Origin: Helicoverpa zea
Lineage: Eukaryota; Arthropoda; Insecta; Lepidoptera; Noctuidae
Direction: 5' to 3'
Assembly (NCBI RefSeq): GCF_022581195.2
Contig: NC_061474.1
Location: 9,176,001-9,240,000, forward strand
DNA: 64,000 nucleotides
The notes beneath the pieces are model-generated. The model saw nothing but the letters and a program-made list of their open reading frames with translations. It had not been told where the DNA came from and searched no databases. The stretch's first letter is position 1; every line of letters starts with the position of its first letter. A program made the translations under genes and the position numbers. Below are positions 1 through 10,790 of the stretch, in pieces.

Positions 1-32
1 ATGGGATATAATATAATATACCTATATTACGT

Positions 33-166
33 ACATCCTGAGATATAATATTTTATCGCTCGTCATACATATTTAAAAAAATATTTGTAGTTTGGGATGT
101 AATACGTGTATAAATATATTTTTTTAATATGTATGACGAGCGATAAAGTATTATATCTCAGGATGT
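33..166. repeat. AT-rich foldback MITE
   Basis: Two arms of about 50 bases are inverted copies of each other. The left arm starts near ATCCTGAGATATAATATTTT and the right arm ends in the reverse complement (ATCTCAGGAT near 155-164). Both arms carry the block CGCTCGTCATACATATT. Outer bases ATGGGATATAAT and ATTACATCC-CAC suggest that the repeat extends further, to about 1-175. It has no coding capacity. Its class is not assigned; the left end of the window may cut it. Confidence 0.7.
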
Positions 167-551
167 AATATCCCACCGTAAAAAGCCGGCTTAATTCTTA
201 CTACAAAAAAGGTCATAAATGTAGGTACTAGTTGTATAGAAGTTGTTCTTTTTAAGACAAAACAATGCTCAAAAAATAATAATTAAGAACACCTAAGCTC
301 GCAAGAAGCGGATAGCAACTGCACGTTTGATTAAACTGCTTAATGTTCTTTTTGCTTGCAAGCAATTTTCCTCTTTCATACAGTTCTTGTATGAGAATAT
401 ATGAATCTATGGTCGTGAGCAATTTATTATTTATCACCACCCTAACACTCGGTACAGAACCAATTCCTGCACCCGGGTAAAATGTAGCAAATGTCTTTGC
501 TCAGGCTCTTAATGTAGAGTAGTAAATGGATTGCTATCTTAATTTTCATCA
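167..551. other. No recognisable feature
   Basis: AT-rich spacer with stops in all frames. I see no repeat or gene. Confidence 0.5.
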
Positions 552-705
552 CCCTGGTTTCTGACTACCCGTAACGACTGTCAATGATGTTCAACGTGCC
601 TTCTGAAAGACGGAGGAACTTGCCAAGACAAGAGGATTACCATCCATCCATGTGCCGTCCGCGCCAAGATTGATCGACCCGTGCTCTTCCGTTCTACCCT
701 GAGCA
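552..705 (-). mobile_element. Old lepidopteran SINE/LINE-tail fragment
   Basis: Read on the minus strand, the end near 560-580 gives the CGTTACGGGTAGTCAG block that marks the common SINE of this window. It is followed by a body (CGTGCCTTCTGAAAGACGG on the plus strand) that recurs in diverged form at about 12,835-12,945, including the GATCGACCCGTGC block. It is therefore a degraded member of a dispersed family with a body different from the full-length SINE at 24.4 kb. Confidence 0.55.
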
Positions 706-2366
706 AAAATAAATACAGTACAATTGCTAAATGCACATTTTGATTTTGTATTTTTATTAATGTCTAAAATTAGTGCATCATAAAAAGGATTAGTAGATAA
801 TCATCTTTCTTTATCTAAACTTTTAACAATTAGTTTTGCTGTTACTTTAGCCTTGAAAAAACGAATTTGACCGTTACTTTTACTTTATGACATTACTTTG
901 GCTTTTACTTCTGATGAAAAAACTGGCTGTAAGAAGGGAGTTGATGTTAACATGATGGCTACAGAAGAGAATGGAGGCAGTTCTACGTACTTAACTAGAC
1001 CAACAAAATGTTTATTTCGTTCTCATTGCTCTGTAACTAGTAATAACTATCGGTGTTAATAGTTTTCAATGAAAGTGTCATCGTTATCGTACGTATCTTA
1101 TCGCGAATCGCAATATCGGTATCAATAATTTATAATTCACAATATATTGTGTATTTGTAATACAGTAAACCTACAAAACATTTTAGGAATATAATGTTTC
1201 TAACTGAAAAGTAAATCCACAGTTTTCTTAAAGATACTTTACTTGTCCGAACTTGGTTAAAACAAATGCAAACACACTGTTGCTGCTGACTTCCGAGAAG
1301 CAAAGTTATTTGATAGAATATACACGTCAAATTTAATCACTGAAAAATTACTGTCATGTGTGTGTTTCAAAACCTGGTAACTAACTGAAATATTCACCAT
1401 CTACTATGACATAAATGTACCTTCATAGTATAAACTTTCCATGGCACTAAAGATTCAAAAACCATCAGTGTTCACAAGTTAGTTATAACTAGTCGTTTAG
1501 CGGTGTCCGTCAGGCTGTCAGTCAGAGGAAATTGATCATTACCGTCTCGACCTATTTATAAGTTGCCTTCACGTCAAATGTGATATATGCATCCTATATA
1601 ACAAGGCTTTTTATTTTCAATTAAGTAGGAATATTTTATCATAAAGAGCTTTAGCACCTTTTATGAAAAAAATAAATAGCATTATACTTTTAACCTGTCG
1701 CTAATTGTAAAATAATAGAAAATCACTGTGTCTGGCGTACATCTGCGCTCCGACATATAATATATAGGGTTTTTAAGCCTTTTCAAATGGGTCATGTTAT
1801 AAAAAAAAAATAAGGCTCAATCACGCTAATAAGATAAATAAAAGCATTTTTAACAACTTCTCAAAAAGATGGAGGTTTTCGATTTTTTTCTGTATTGATC
1901 GGAGTGTCTTGTTTCCTTTAGTAACGTTTATCTTTTTATTATTATGGTAAGCAACAGATTTTTTTTGAAAGTATTGAACTATGTCTGAGTCTCAGTATTC
2001 AAAACTAGGACCTCTCAAATAACAGTTACAAGAGCTTTCTATTTATTTTCCACTAAGTTTATCGTATCAGCCAATCCAATGAATGCCGACTCAGCCGTCT
2101 AGAAATCTAGTTTTTCAAGATCTATTTATATTCCAGTCTCCGTTCTTTAACCTCTTGCAAAGAAAATTTCATTTGAACTCATAAATATTTTCTTTAGTGA
2201 AAAATCGGCCGAACTCGGTTGTACATAAATACTTTTTGATAATACTTGAGGTGTTTCTGATAATACTTTGCATGCTTACCTACTATAAAATGACAGATTG
2301 ACATTGACTTTTTAATTCTTATTTTTTTATAGATTCAGAGATAACACAATTTTTTTTTGTGTGAAT
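706..2366. other. AT-rich spacer, nothing identified
   Basis: About 1.7 kb of AT-rich, stop-dense sequence with short homopolymer runs. No coding similarity, terminal repeats or tandem array stands out. Confidence 0.45.
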
Positions 2367-2475
2367 GTTAGGAGGTCAGATAACCAGTCGCTTCTTGTAA
2401 AATACTGGTACTCAGCATCATCAGCTTAGAGTAGAAGCTGACCCCAACATAATTTAGCAAAGGCTAGATGATGAT
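2367..2475 (+). mobile_element. HaSE-like SINE, 3' fragment
   Basis: The order GAGGTCAGATA, CAGTCGCTTCTTGTAAA, CTGGTACTCAGC, GAAGCTGACCCCAACATA, GATGATGATAA matches the 3' half of the full-length SINE at 24,396-24,786. It is diverged and lacks the tRNA-like head. Confidence 0.75.
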
Positions 2476-2770
2476 AACAATCATGATGACGAGAAAATAT
2501 AGATAATTATATGTATACTAAGTTTCATAGTTCTTAAACTAAAATTTAATATGAATGATAAACGATTACGTTTCAATTTTACTTTGATTGGTTTTTCCTA
2601 TCAGATTAGTAGTACTGAATGAATAAAAATCTTCGACAGACATTTCATATTTAATTTGTAAGTTCGTGACAAAAATGTTTATATGAGAAATGAGGTGTAT
2701 TGATTCGAATAGACCTGTCTAGTTTTGTATATTTTTTTGATAAAAGCTTTGTAATGATTTTACTGTCATA

Positions 2771-2885
2771 AGTCATCATCATCTGCCTAGCTATTTCCCA
2801 ACTATTTTGGGGTCGGTTTCCAATCTTAGTAGATTGTAGCTGAGTACCAATGTTTTACGTGGAGCGTCTAGCCATCATACAAAGT
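2771..2885 (-). mobile_element. HaSE-like SINE, 3' fragment
   Basis: CATCATCATCTGCCTAGC, TTTTGGGGTCGGTTTCCA and GCTGAGTACCAATGTTTTAC are the reverse complement of the SINE 3' part. The copy is diverged and 5'-truncated. Confidence 0.75.
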
Positions 2886-3000
2886 ACAAAAAATTATGAA
2901 TTTGTGTTTTAAACCCAATAACTTTTTCATTATTATAAAACATACTACTTATATACAAACCCGAATTCTAAAATGAAATAAAAATAATAAGCTTGCTGTC

Positions 3001-3200
3001 ACCGCAAACTCAATATTATTTTAAGACAGTTATGATTGAACACGACGCAATGACGTTGTTTCGCTGCCGGCTCGGAGTCGGCGCGTAATTAGCACGCCGT
3101 CGGCGCGCTGTACGCATGAGGTCCGCTCGCTTCCAGCACGCGGGCTGCGAGCCGAGTTGTGTGGTAGCGGCAAGCGCGCTGACTGCTCGCCGTTGGCTTT
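3001..3200. other. Short GC- and CpG-rich island
   Basis: Between about 3,040 and 3,195 the base composition changes from AT-rich to strongly GC-rich with many CpGs (CGGCTCGGAGTCGGCGCG, CCGTCGGCGCGCTG). I see no long open frame and no clear inverted repeat. It could be a host promoter or first exon, or the GC-rich interior of an unrecognised MITE. A block at 3,339-3,375 (CTCATCGCTGCCCACCGGGA) recurs at 5,519-5,551, so part of the neighbourhood is repeat-derived. Confidence 0.3.
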
Positions 3201-3784
3201 TTCATATTGACATTACGAAATATATTATAATATACACGATTTAATGCTCTAAATTGAATAACAATTTAAATGCTGGAGTGGAGCCGTGCTGTTGCGGTGC
3301 CGCTATACTGTGCCATAACCTTTATATACGGCTTTAAAACTCCTCATCGCTGCCCACCGGGAGCGTACCCAAGAGCCTTGCAACATTGTCACTTAAACTG
3401 AATCACTTTCAACAACTTTCCCAAAATTCTGGTACACTTAATTTTGATTTACGCTCCCTGAAAACGCGTGTACCGAAAAAAAAAATTCTCATAAATCCAT
3501 TTTATGGAACCACATTTTATCTTAGCAAAACAATCTCACGAAACATCTTGACCCTATTTCCAGTGTCGAGAGTAAAACCATTATCTCGGTCACATCAGTT
3601 AGGGTCGGGGATTATTAGAATGGGAGGAACCCGTGCAAGGGCAAATAACATCACACTTGGAATCTTTTGGTTTTAGGAAACGTCCTTTGTCGTAAAACAT
3701 GTGTCTGCGTAGAAGAGAGGTTACTGTGTAAAGGTTTGGTCAGAAAAATGTCATGAATTATATTCATAAAATAGTTCAATGACA
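3201..3784. other. Spacer with one dispersed short repeat
   Basis: It holds the 37-base repeat at 3,339-3,375 shared with 5,512-5,551. An open stretch of 96 codons at 3,386-3,676 has no recognisable domain and low-complexity content, so I do not call it a gene. Confidence 0.4.
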
Positions 3785-4030
3785 ATGCATTATCTACCGA
3801 GCCTTTTAGGTAGGACAAGCCAACTATGTTGGGGTCGGCTTCCAGTATAACTGGATATAGCTTGGTATTTTGCAAGGAGCGACTGCCCATCTGACCCTCA
3901 ACCCAGTTACCCGGGCAACCCAAGACCCCTAGGCAAGACTGGTTGTCAGACTCACTGGCTTCTGAATACCCGTAACAACTGTCAAAGATATTTATGACAA
4001 CTGGGAGTTTATCGTACCCTACGAAACACG
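3785..4030 (-). mobile_element. HaSE-like SINE, 3' part (split by LINE)
   Basis: Minus-strand copy running from the 3' end (GAGCCTTTT, TATGTTGGGGTCGGCTTCCA) through ACCCAGTTACCCGGGCAACC and CTGAATACCCGTAACAACTG to a diverged form of the mid-body ending ACGAAACACGG. The rest of the same SINE resumes at 4,922 after a LINE insertion. Confidence 0.8.
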
Positions 4031-4921
4031 GTTAGTTACTTCCACAGCATCATGTCGTACGGCATTCTGCTGTGGGGACGAGCTGCTGACATTGAATGCA
4101 TATTTATCTTACAAAAGCGAGCGGTCAGAGCTATGTACAACTTACGTGGTCGTGAATCTCTTAGGGAACTGTTTAAAAAAATTAATATCATGACCGTACC
4201 TTGCCAATTTATTTATGAAAATATCATGTATGTTAGGAAAAACTTACATCTGTTTGATAAAATATGTGATAGACATAATTATAACACTAGAAATAAAAAT
4301 AAGTTAGCTATCCCGCAGTTTAGATTATCTAAAGTACATACATCTTTCATGGGATATTGTGTCAAATGTTATAATAAAATACCAGACAACATTCTGGAAT
4401 TGAATGACTTGCGGTTTAAAACTCATATAAAAGCCACACTTTGTAAGCAAGCATATTATAAATTAGAAGATTACATTCAAGATAAAAATGCTTGGAAACA
4501 TGCTGGTCCTGCTCCATAGGACATACTGACAATATCTAATTAATTAACAAATTAAAACTACACCAGCAAATAAAATTGTATTCATCTTTTGATTATTAAA
4601 ATTTGTTTGTAACTTTGTACCAAAATATAAACCAATTTGTAAATGTGAACACCATGTAGCATTTTAATTGTCACTTTATCCTCATTTGTCTTTGCGATTC
4701 TACATGATCTTCGCATGCTTTTACTGTATGTATCAATACATACAAACTGTAATACTATATTATTTTTAAAAAGAGTAACCATGGAGTTTCTTGCCCGTTC
4801 TTCTCCATAGGAAGCTACTTTTGGAATGGGCAACTAGAATCAAACTTAGTTATAATTTTGACGTTCATAAGTGCTTGTAAAGGCCTAAATGAAATAAATG
4901 ATTTGACTTTGACTTTGACTT
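4031..4921 (+). mobile_element. 5'-truncated non-LTR retrotransposon (CR1/Jockey type) inside a SINE
   Basis: It starts in the middle of a reverse-transcriptase frame, continues through its stop at 4,519 and a 3' UTR, and ends in the simple repeat (TTTGAC)n at about 4,900-4,920. The tail CTTGTAAAGGCCTAAATGAA with AATAAATGATTTGACTTTG is the usual 3' end of a common lepidopteran LINE family, and the same tail recurs in reverse at 16,922-16,978. Both sides continue one interrupted SINE (ACGAAACACGG before, TCATTGGTGTCC after), which dates the LINE as the later arrival. Confidence 0.8.
4052..4519 (+). pseudogene. LINE reverse transcriptase, C-terminal 155 codons
   Basis: The open frame continues upstream of the ATG to 4,031, reading YFHSIMSYGILLWG, the well-known motif after the RT thumb in Jockey/CR1-type pol proteins. 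It continues with QKRAVRAMYNL and ends after a short C-terminal region rich in Lys, Tyr and Asn. The endonuclease and RT palm motifs are missing because the copy is 5'-truncated, so the product cannot function. The frame itself has no internal stop, which suggests a fairly young copy. The exact clade (CR1, Kiri or Jockey) cannot be settled by eye. Confidence 0.85.
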
Positions 4922-5035
4922 TGGTCATTGGTGTCCAAGATATACTAAGAAAGTACATACAAACTTAGAAAAGTATCCTTGTAAGTAAATTCATACTTGA
5001 GAGGTTGGTTTTTACCCACTAGGCCACCACGACGA
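4922..5035 (-). mobile_element. HaSE-like SINE, tRNA-like head (other half of 3,785-4,030)
   Basis: Read on the minus strand, this gives GTCGTGGTGGCCTAGTGGG, then CCAACCTCTCAAGTATGA in diverged form, and CTAAGTTTGTATGTACTTTC. That is the 5' head with the A-box-like element. Together with 3,785-4,030 it rebuilds one SINE split by the LINE. Confidence 0.8.
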
Positions 5036-5647
5036 CCATCCATGATTGTTTTATCTACCGTTTTATTTTAAATACAGTTATTGTCAACCAAAAACATCAC
5101 GCCACCTATTAGTCTATTTTAAAACTCTCCATCAGCATCAAAACAGAACATAATTTAAGAAAATATTGAGTCAGATTTCAGCACCCGACTGATGTTCCAA
5201 ATTATGTCTGACACCCACTTAATCAGCGGCTTGAAACAACAGACCAATTAATAATAAATTAAGACATAACTTTAACATTTACCATCTGTTAACTGTCAAA
5301 ATATTATGATAATAATGCTTAGACTGTTTTGTTTTATAATTTAGTCTTAAGATTACCCGCAAACTATAGACTAAACAGTCGCCCAACAGTTGGCCCGTTT
5401 TTTTAAATAAAATTATGTATTCAACCAAAGTTTTTAATATTTTAATATTTATATGACCTTAAAATAAATTTATTTATATATACAAGTGAAAACAATTATT
5501 ACATGTCATCAAAAACTTCTCATCGCTGCCCACCGGGAGTGTACCCAAGTTTTTAATTAGTCTGATAGAATGTATATCATATATCACAATAATATGTATA
5601 ATGTATATCACATATATAGGAAAATGTGTACTTATCAAGCGTCCAAC
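5036..5647. other. AT-rich spacer with dispersed motifs
   Basis: It contains a copy of the 37-base repeat (CTCATCGCTGCCCACCGGGA, 5,519-5,551). A block at 5,355-5,400 (TAGACTAAACAGTCG) recurs at about 61,440-61,475. No gene is seen. Confidence 0.4.
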
Positions 5648-5920
5648 CCACAGAGTAAGGAAATATGAGCGGAGATGCCATAATAATGCAGGTAGGTCAG
5701 GCGCCTTCTTCTAGCTCAAATTCGTAGGGCATGAACGAAACGATCAGTTACGAGTGAAGTAACGAGGCGTTCGGGTTTTTTGAGACATCTGTCAACGGGT
5801 TCTAATATTACAAAAAATATTCGGATCCAAAGAAGGCGTATAAGGGCGAAGACAGTAACTTTCCTCGTCTCCCGAACACCCGCATTTTGGCGCGCTACTT
5901 TCTTAGGAGATTTTTCATTA
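5648..5920 (-). mobile_element. MITE family AGCGGAGATG, copy 1
   Basis: The left end CCACAGAGTAAGGAAATATG and AGCGGAGATGCCATAA match, in reverse orientation, the right ends of the copies at 26,836-27,146 and 37,888-38,205. The interior block CCCGAACACCCGCATTTTGG with CGCGCTA is the reverse complement of the matching block in the other two. The terminal inverted repeat is weaker here at the right side. It has no coding capacity. Confidence 0.75.
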
Positions 5921-5928
5921 AGACGCCA

Positions 5929-5965
5929 AACTGTAGGCCAACTAAAAGTCTGCAGTGTACTGTTA
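5929..5965 (+). repeat. Dispersed terminal motif CGGCCGACTAAAAGT-like
   Basis: AAACTGTAGGCCAACTAAAA with GTCTGCAGTGT recurs as CTGTCGGCCGACTAAAAGTT at about 54,171 and 62,333. It is probably the end of an unassigned repeat family. Confidence 0.4.
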
Positions 5966-6108
5966 CTGCAAGTTACCAGGTTATTACATACAACAAACAG
6001 AAGATTTTGTATGATTAAGTGTTGTCTGCATATAAAGTAGTATGATAATGGTGTAAAATATCTTGCTAATGTTTCATGTGGCGAGTTGCTACAGAATTTA
6101 GCTTATAC

Positions 6109-6297
6109 AAAAAAATAAAAACGACTCCCAAAAACACTGAAAAGCAAAAAAAAAACTATTCTTAGGTGCATCGGCCTAGAAGTCAGTGTCTACTGGATGT
6201 TCCTGAGTTTATACGCCACCGACTTGTAGGCCGATGCGCCTAAGAATAGTTTTTTTTTGCTTTTCAGTGTTTTGGGGAGTCGGTTTTATTTTTTTGT
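6109..6297. mobile_element. Foldback MITE
   Basis: A pair of arms of about 70 bases. The left arm runs ACAAAAAAATAAAAACGACT, CACTGAAAAGC, poly-A, CTATTCTTAGGTGCATCGGC. The right arm is its reverse complement, ending AGTCGGTTTTATTTTTTTGT. The loop is about 45 bases. The near-perfect arms show that it is not ancient. No target duplication was identified with certainty. Confidence 0.8.
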
Positions 6298-6360
6298 AAA
6301 AAGTTTTTTATTTTTGTCTTTTTAGTGACAAGCATAGTTGTCACTATCCGCATTTGTGGA

Positions 6361-6605
6361 AAGTTCTCATCAATACGAATAATATAAGCCCAAACACGAG
6401 TTAGTTTACATATTCAGCTGTCGAGTTCCCGCGACCTTCTCCGGTCTCCATCATCAGGTCAGCTCTAAACCTTCACAGTTGCAAAGATCTCGTCAATACA
6501 AATAATATAAGCCCAAATACGAGGTAGTTTACATATTCAGTTGTCGAGTTCCCTCGACCTTCTCTCGTCTCCATCATCAGGTCAGCTCCAAACCTTCACT
6601 GTTGC
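6361..6605. repeat. Two tandem units of about 122 bp
   Basis: The unit CAATACGAATAATATAAGCC ... ATTCAGCTGTCGAGTTCC ... TCCATCATCAGGTCAGCTC ... CCTTCACAGTTGCA occurs at about 6,361-6,483 and again at 6,484-6,605 with a handful of substitutions. A degraded third unit (GTTTCCATCATCAGATCCTG) follows near 6,695. Confidence 0.85.
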
Positions 6606-6875
6606 ATAGTATTATCAGACGTACGCCTCATTATCAAGTTTTTAACCTATACACGCATACAATTTTCGAAAGTTGCCCTCGATTTCTCAGGGTTTCCATC
6701 ATCAGATCCTGACCTGGTGATTATGGGACCACCTGGAAGGTATACCCTATCAACCAAAAAAGAAATTTTGCAAATCGGTCCAGGCGTCTTCGAGTAATCG
6801 GTGAACATACATAAAAAAAAAAAAACAGATCCCGACGAATTGAGAACCTCCTCCTTTTTCGGAAGTCGGTTAAAA
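6606..6875. repeat. Dispersed repeat ending AGTCGGTTAAAA
   Basis: The stretch GATTATGGGACCACC ... TTTTGCAAATCGGTCCAGGC ... CGAGTAATCGGTGAACATAC, a poly-A run, and GAGAACCTCCTCCTTTTTCG with AAGTCGGTTAAAA is a repeat type I recognise from many lepidopteran genomes, of unsettled class. The tandem units just upstream are probably its interior. Its terminus recurs at 52,985-53,030. Confidence 0.55.
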
Positions 6876-9800
6876 ATGGAGCTTTTATGTTTTAAAGCTA
6901 TTTATATGATTTTTAACAATGTTTTATTCTTATGAGGTCATTATAAGGTAAAGGCAAGTTATATTCTTTATCTAAGCTGCTTTGTATACTTGCCATGCAA
7001 AATTAATGATAAAATATGGATAAATCCGATAGAATAAAAACAGATTTTCAATCTTATCATCGAAGAAGTTCAGACAACCTCTAACTAATAAAATCAGAAA
7101 AATCTCTAAGCATAACATTGTACGTTTTTGTCCATCACTGCTGAAAGTTAAGTGCATTTAAAATAAAGATAAATATTAGATTCGAGCAAAAACTAAAATA
7201 TTATTCCTATATTTTCAGTTAAATTTTTATCGCACAGTTTACCCAAATTTTTTTTTATAAGTTGTATAGTTTCCCCAAAAACAGGTGGGCAACCATATTT
7301 TTATGTACCTACCAGTTCACACGCTGACAATAAAAAAAATCAAAGCAAAGAACATAAAAACCAGTGTACCAGCACATAAATCGGCCTATCACACCGTAGT
7401 GTAACATTAACGAACATTTGGTACATCGAATTTATCAAATGCAAAATTTTGTAGGAAACTAGGAGAAAAATAAAATCATATTCATTGGGTAAAGCATTTT
7501 AAAATAATTCGCCTTAATTTATCGTTTTAAAGGAATAAAAAAAAATTTAAAAAAGAAAGATAAATATCATTATGATAAAATTCATACAAAACGACGCACA
7601 GAAGATAGCTGATATATCTAAGTCAAATAAACATAGGTACAGCTTGACGTGAAAAATCTTTGAAGTTATAGTTTATATTACCATGCAAATTGCATAGAAA
7701 TAACAACTTTTGACAGTGCAATAAATTTAAAAATAAAAATATTTTTTTATTTTCGCAAAAATATTCTCTATCGCGTAACTTGTTCTACAATTCACGCTTG
7801 CATTACTATCAAAGAAACTGAACACAATGGTTCAAGGATTCCAACAGTTATTTGCAATTTAGCTAAGAAACTGATATTCAAACCAAATGCAAAGAACAAG
7901 AGACGAACTTTACAAAGTAACTAGAACAGCTGCATTGGAAATTGCTGAGCAAAACACTGGTTTCGGGTTTTGTAATATATACGTGCGCTTGGCGTTTGTA
8001 TTTGGGTAGTTAAATTGGCGAATTTAAACAGTTAGGTACTTATATAGCTATACTTGCTTCTGGCCGAGGTTTCACCAAAGTCCCCTGGGAACTATTTCAG
8101 GCAACTGGATAAAAAGGCATACATCATCATCCCGCTCGAATCTCAATTTTATTTGGAATCGGTTGACTCATGTTTCGTAAAAATATTGAACTTTGATCAT
8201 GAAAAGAATTTATAGGCACATGTCGGCGTGAGTCCATTGCTAGCTAGCATGTTTCTCTCACAAAGTTGTAATGTCACGGACATTTTAAAAATGTTTGCAC
8301 GCAATTTGCTACCGTTAGCAAGAGCGAATACACCAGAAGCAACATTTGTGTGTACTACGTTATTATTAGTAGCACACACCTACGGAATTTTATCTTTATA
8401 ACCCTTTTTACTATCTTTAATCAACACCACACCAAATAAATGTATCCCCAAACCAATAGGAAGAAATAAATTCCGAACTTCGAAACTAAAAATTTATTTC
8501 GCATCGTAAAATCCTGTTTTATTTACAACGGCTGTTCTAAAACTGTGTGATTGAGGATGTTTGGTGTTTCGTGATTTTTAGTAGTTAAGTCTTGATTGAG
8601 TGGCTGTTACTGAATACGTTTTATAGAGGACTGAACGACTTTGTGTTACGTACGGTTTATTTCAAAGCGTTTGTTCGGGATATTTGTGGTGGGCTTGTGA
8701 TTGTATGTCGCTTGGGGTTTTGTGTGTTAAAGTCTAATAGTTCCCTTCTGAAGGGTGATTTTTAGCAGAGTTCCTAAGAAGAGGAGGTTTCCAATATATT
8801 GTGTTTTGTTATATACTCGGTTTCTTGAAGACTACTGGATCGATTTGGAGAAATGATTTTCCTACATGAAAGGGTTTACTTGTCATGAGATTTTATATTG
8901 TCCTATTGTCGTTTGGACTCTCATGATGAAATCCTTTATTAATTGAGGGCAACTTTAAATAAAAAGTTAAAATTATTAATTATAAAAGTCTAATTACCTA
9001 ATTGGGGGCTGATCAAATAATCATCCATGTTGCAATAAATGCTTATTCAAGATCTTTAAATATATGTACGTGCTGAATCATCTATCCTCACTCCTTCTAT
9101 TATGCGCATTACATTTTCGTGGTAACAGCCATTAGCACCGGGTTATTTAGAAACTCACTCCTTCTTCTGATATAAATTAATCAATCATCATGACTACTAA
9201 GAAAATTCAATACCCGGTAATTACAGGGCTCAACGTTTTCTTAGGTTTCCTGAAAAAACTGATCTTAAATGGATTTATTTTTCTTATTTTTTGAAAAAGT
9301 TTCAATCGATCTTTCTAGTTAGTAGAATCAGCCAATTTATGTGAAACCTTTTAATGAAGCCAGGATTTTTAACTCTCTCTTGAAATTTCCAACTACATTG
9401 GGCGGTGATGATAAACACAATATTATATGGCAAGATTTTGCCCGCGACTCACTTCGCTTCCCAGGGGAACTTTGTCTCACACCTGGGTAAGAAGAATTCC
9501 ATCTCCATCTGTTGGATAGCACCAATTTCCATGTTTCACATATTTTAAATTATTATCTAGATCAGTTATTAAAAAATGAAAGCGTAAAAAATGCTACAAT
9601 TTTTCGAATTTATACTCGTAACGATTGTAAAATTGATTTCAGTGTCAGCCGTTGTATATGTTTAGGAAATATAGTCTCTGCAAATATTCACAACACTAAA
9701 AAAGTTTGCAGTCTTAATAATGATAAAACTGACGACAGACAAAACTAATAAAAGATTACAGGTGACAACTTAATATAAATATACAATTTTAGAATTTTGT

Positions 9801-10729
9801 TTTTTCTGAAAAAGCTCATCAAATGTCGAATTTATGATCTTCTATTTTGGTTGGCTTGGCCTTCTGTTTTGAGAATATTAAATTGAGCTATTTATATCTC
9901 GTCTGAAAGTAAATGTCATCGCGATCTTTCAAGTACCCAATTGACCTATATTTTATCAAGAAAAAAATAAGCAATATCTTCCTCTTTCATAAAGTCAAAA
10001 TCGTTTAATCAAAACTAGGCTCAAAATTACTTTTTGAACTTTAAAACAATACTAATAATAACTCAAAAAAGGCTCACCACTTCACAACTTCCTATGTTTT
10101 ATATATTGCTGGTAAGACAGCACTTCTTCCGCATAGCAAACTCTGTTTGGTTTGAAGAACCAACACTCATCTACTCATTATATGTTGGATTTAAGACGTT
10201 AAACTCATAAAAAAATATTCGAAAATAATTTTAAAGGCCGAAGTCGTGGAAAAAACCTACTCCCACATTACTACATACCGAATTAAACAAAACATCAAAG
10301 CTTTCATAGACAGCACAATCTGTGGGTATCAAAGTTCTCGACAATAAGGGTTCAACCGTACCTACCATAACGGTTTGCCACATGACATGAAACGTTTTAA
10401 CGAAGATATGTACATAGTAAATATAATATAGGAGAAAGGTTTTGGACAGGAACGTTGATGGATATAGAGTTATAGAGGAAGGGGACGAAACGGCCTGTCT
10501 ATACATATATTCTATCTATGACTTTAACATTTTTTCAAAATTCTATCGCTAGTAAGCAATGCAACACGTAGGTATAATAATGGGATTGGGAACGGCTAAA
10601 AATAAATGATGGATCGATTATTTGAAAGTCGATATGTGGTTGATTTATGTAGATAGATATTTATTTTTTACATAAATAGACGTTTATATGCAAAGATAGA
10701 TGTCACTTGCAAGATGCAGTATATCATTA
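6876..10729. other. Long AT-rich stretch, no gene seen
   Basis: Nearly 3.9 kb of AT-rich sequence with only short chance frames. The block 8,520-8,720 is T- and G-rich on the plus strand, as seen in some insect 5' UTRs, but no splice or coding signal backs that. I see no terminal repeats or tandem arrays. Confidence 0.4.
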
Positions 10730-10790
10730 GTATGTTTTCCCAACTTTGTTGGGGTCGGCTTCTAGTCTAACCGGATGTAGCTCATGTGAT
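10730..10790 (-). mobile_element. HaSE-like SINE, 3' end fragment
   Basis: TTTCCCAACTTTGTTGGGGT and CGGCTTCTAGTCTAACCGGA with TGTAGCT is the last 60 bases of the SINE on the minus strand. Confidence 0.75.

Noticed and set aside
3386..3676. 96-codon frame after the CpG-rich island
   Set aside because: No recognisable domain, no splice context, and repeat sequence just upstream. Chance is more likely.
6361..6720. CRISPR-like array
   Set aside because: Only two full units of 122 bp without unique spacers, in an animal genome; it is a tandem repeat.
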